DNA of 15,438 nt, taken from positions 1 through 15,438 of the forward strand of contig CAZYGI010000082.1 of assembly GCA_964647255.1 (NCBI GenBank), read 5' to 3'. This DNA comes from CAWJEL01 sp964647255. Its GTDB lineage: Bacteria; Chloroflexota; Anaerolineae; CG2-30-64-16. Position numbers and translations under genes: made by a program. Numbering within the stretch: the stretch's first letter is position 1; each line of letters begins with the position of its first letter. Shown here piece after piece: positions 14,755-15,438 of the stretch. Under the pieces are notes generated by a model. That model was not told the origin of the DNA and searched no databases. It saw only the letters and a program-made list of their open reading frames with translations.

Positions 14755-14795
14755 GGGGGGGACGGGTTGAAACCCTGTCCCCCCCTTTGTTTTTT
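14755..14795 (+). terminator. Strong rho-independent terminator
   Basis: Seven G plus AC (14755-14763) pairs with GT plus seven C (14777-14785). An inner GGGT/ACCC stem closes a TGAA tetraloop, with one bulged T (14776). TTTGTTTTTT follows. The T-tract lies on the plus strand, so it ends the small RNA and probably glgB readthrough. On the minus strand the hairpin may weakly serve the HNH gene. Confidence 0.9.
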
Positions 14796-14807
14796 GTAGT
14801 ATTCGTC

Positions 14808-15317
14808 TCAGCTCCACCCAATCATATATTTGCCCCAGATGTCCCGCGGCCCCATGTCGGAAAGAAACAGGAAGGCCAGATAATGCGGACGGCCGGGACG
14901 CCGGTGCAGGACCAGCCCCGCCTCCTCCGGTGTGCGATTGCCCTTGCGCATGTTGCACACGCGGCACGCCGTCACGACATTCTCCCATGTCGTCTGTCCG
15001 CCCCGGCTGCGCGGAATGATGTGATCCAGCGTCAGCAGCCCGCGTCCCGGCGCCAGGCCGCAGTATTGGCAGGTGAAGTTATCGCGCAGCGCAACGCTGC
15101 GCCGCGTCGGCGCGAGCATGATCGCTTGCGGAATACGAACGTAGTAGATCAGACGAATGACGAGGGGCACGGGCAAAGAGGTGCGCGCGGCGTGTAAGCG
15201 TTCCGCGGCAGCTTCCACGAGTTCGGCCTTTTCTTTCAGCAACAGAACGATGGCCCGCTGCACAGAAACGATGCTCAGTGGCTCATACGTCGCATTAAGC
15301 ACCAACACGCGCTGCAT
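14808..15317 (-). CDS. HNH endonuclease family protein
   Basis: The 169-residue protein has an N-terminal helical/strand region (VLVLNATYEPLSIVSVQRAI) found in a widespread family of stand-alone HNH proteins. The nuclease core runs from about residue 80 to 130: a zinc knuckle CQYC (Cys83, Cys86), the LDHIIPRSRGG motif with Asp98 and His99, WENVV with Asn113, and a second knuckle CRVC (Cys118, Cys121) followed by NMRKGNRTP. All expected metal and zinc residues are present, so it is likely an active metal-dependent nuclease; its target is unknown. ATG at 15317 is preferred to a GTG three codons earlier because AGGG lies eight bases before it. The gene follows the tRNA-His hairpin closely and has no clear promoter of its own, so it may depend on readthrough. 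No transposon features are near. Confidence 0.88.
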   Translation of the reverse strand: MQRVLVLNATYEPLSIVSVQRAIVLLLKEKAELVEAAAERLHAARTSLPVPLVIRLIYYVRIPQAIMLAPTRRSVALRDNFTCQYCGLAPGRGLLTLDHIIPRSRGGQTTWENVVTACRVCNMRKGNRTPEEAGLVLHRRPGRPHYLAFLFLSDMGPRDIWGKYMIGWS

Positions 15318-15341
15318 CGTCAGCACCCTATCGGAAACGAC

Positions 15342-15376
15342 AAACGCCCGACCTCACAGAATGAGATCGGGCGTTT
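15342..15376 (-). terminator. Hairpin between tRNA-His and the HNH gene, probable terminator or attenuator
   Basis: Arms of 15 bases (15342-15356 and 15362-15376) close a 5-nt loop. The only non-Watson-Crick position (15352/15366) is a G-U wobble in minus-strand RNA but a C-A mismatch in plus-strand RNA, which favours function in the minus-strand transcript. The 3' arm ends GGGCGTTT and is followed by GTCGTTT, a broken T-tract, so termination may be partial. Confidence 0.6.
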
Positions 15377-15385
15377 CAGTCAGAG

Positions 15386-15438
15386 GGTGGCCAGTGGGGC
15401 TTGAACCCGCAACCTTCTGGGCCACAACCAGATGCTCT
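15386..15438 (-). tRNA. tRNA-His (GTG), 3' part; 5' end beyond window
   Basis: The anticodon stem TCTGG/CCAGA closes the loop TTGTGGC with anticodon GTG at 15423-15425. The D-stem 3' strand GAGC, T-loop TTCAAGC and acceptor 3' strand TGGCCAC are visible. The discriminator base is C73, a tRNA-His identity element. CCA is not encoded. The T-stem (GCGGG/CCCAC) has one C-A mismatch. The acceptor 5' strand lies outside the window. Confidence 0.88.

Larger units (their letters stand above)
14627..14795 (+). ncRNA. Candidate structured small RNA with attenuator-like pairings
   Basis: This stand-alone unit of about 170 nt is bounded by a near-consensus promoter and a strong intrinsic terminator. Four segments can pair in mutually exclusive ways. 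Segment 1, CACCTCCT (14639-14646), pairs perfectly with AGGAGGTG (14664-14671) in segment 2. Segment 2, GAGGTGATGCT (14666-14676), pairs over 11 uninterrupted bases with AGCATCACCTC (14710-14720) in segment 3. Segment 3, GGCGCCGTAGCA (14702-14713), pairs over 12 bases with TGCTACGGCGCC (14736-14747), segment 4. Segment 2 contains a full-length Shine-Dalgarno sequence followed by a mini-ORF. The arrangement resembles a translation attenuator, but the next gene downstream is on the other strand, so it may act in trans or encode the small peptide. I do not recognise it as a known RNA family. The structure is read from sequence; transcription and function are inferred. Confidence 0.55.

Noticed and set aside
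14627..14795. Miniature transposable element instead of a small RNA
   Set aside because: The inverted repeats are internal and overlapping rather than terminal, no target-site duplication is visible, and promoter and terminator fit a transcription unit better.
12235..14988. Very long open frame on the minus strand opposite glgB
   Set aside because: It mirrors the codon structure of a clearly real glgB, has no domain-like segments, lacks a ribosome binding site and runs through the small RNA and terminator.
1..15438. CRISPR array, insertion sequence, prophage or integrase
   Set aside because: No regularly spaced repeats, transposase, recombinase or phage gene was seen; the HNH gene has no mobile-element context.

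Overview
The window is GC-rich, densely coding DNA that looks like a chromosome segment of a Chloroflexota-type bacterium (Anaerolineae or Caldilineae-like). That assignment is an inference. It rests on the actinobacterial/Chloroflexi-style GT4 glycogen synthase, the lipoprotein with a long Pro/Thr/Ala linker, and large secreted proteins built from EPND-type pre-peptidase repeats. No rRNA or other strong taxonomic marker is present.

Layout. (i) 1-776, minus: 5' part of a glycogen synthase with its own sigma70-type promoter at 907-935. (ii) 987-11009, minus: a four-gene cell-envelope cluster. In transcription order it encodes a LolA/LppX-like lipoprotein, an exported transglutaminase-fold protein lacking the catalytic Cys and His, a 1781-residue exported protein (about seven PPC-like domains, two discoidin-like domains, two VWA domains), and a zinc-ribbon single-pass membrane protein. 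The second and third genes overlap by ATGA; the third and fourth are 18 nt apart. (iii) 11274-12197, minus: a YitT-family membrane protein whose promoter places the transcript start on the A of the ATG, so the mRNA is probably leaderless. (iv) 12340-14574, plus: glycogen branching enzyme with a TTGTTG-17-TATAAT promoter. (v) 14592-14795, plus: a compact unit with its own promoter and a strong intrinsic terminator. It encodes a structured RNA of about 170 nt with a perfect Shine-Dalgarno sequence, an 18-codon mini-ORF, two anti-Shine-Dalgarno segments and competing stems. (vi) 14808-15317, minus: HNH endonuclease, preceded by (vii) a tRNA-His(GTG) that runs off the window, with a hairpin between them.

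Functionally, glgA and glgB frame the window and represent ADP-glucose-dependent glycogen synthesis. The envelope cluster between them is probably a surface adhesion or sensing assembly. The most interesting element is the small RNA unit at 14592-14795. It has attenuator-like 1-2, 2-3 and 3-4 pairings but no downstream gene on the same strand. The pseudo-transglutaminase/double-VWA operon is the second point of interest.
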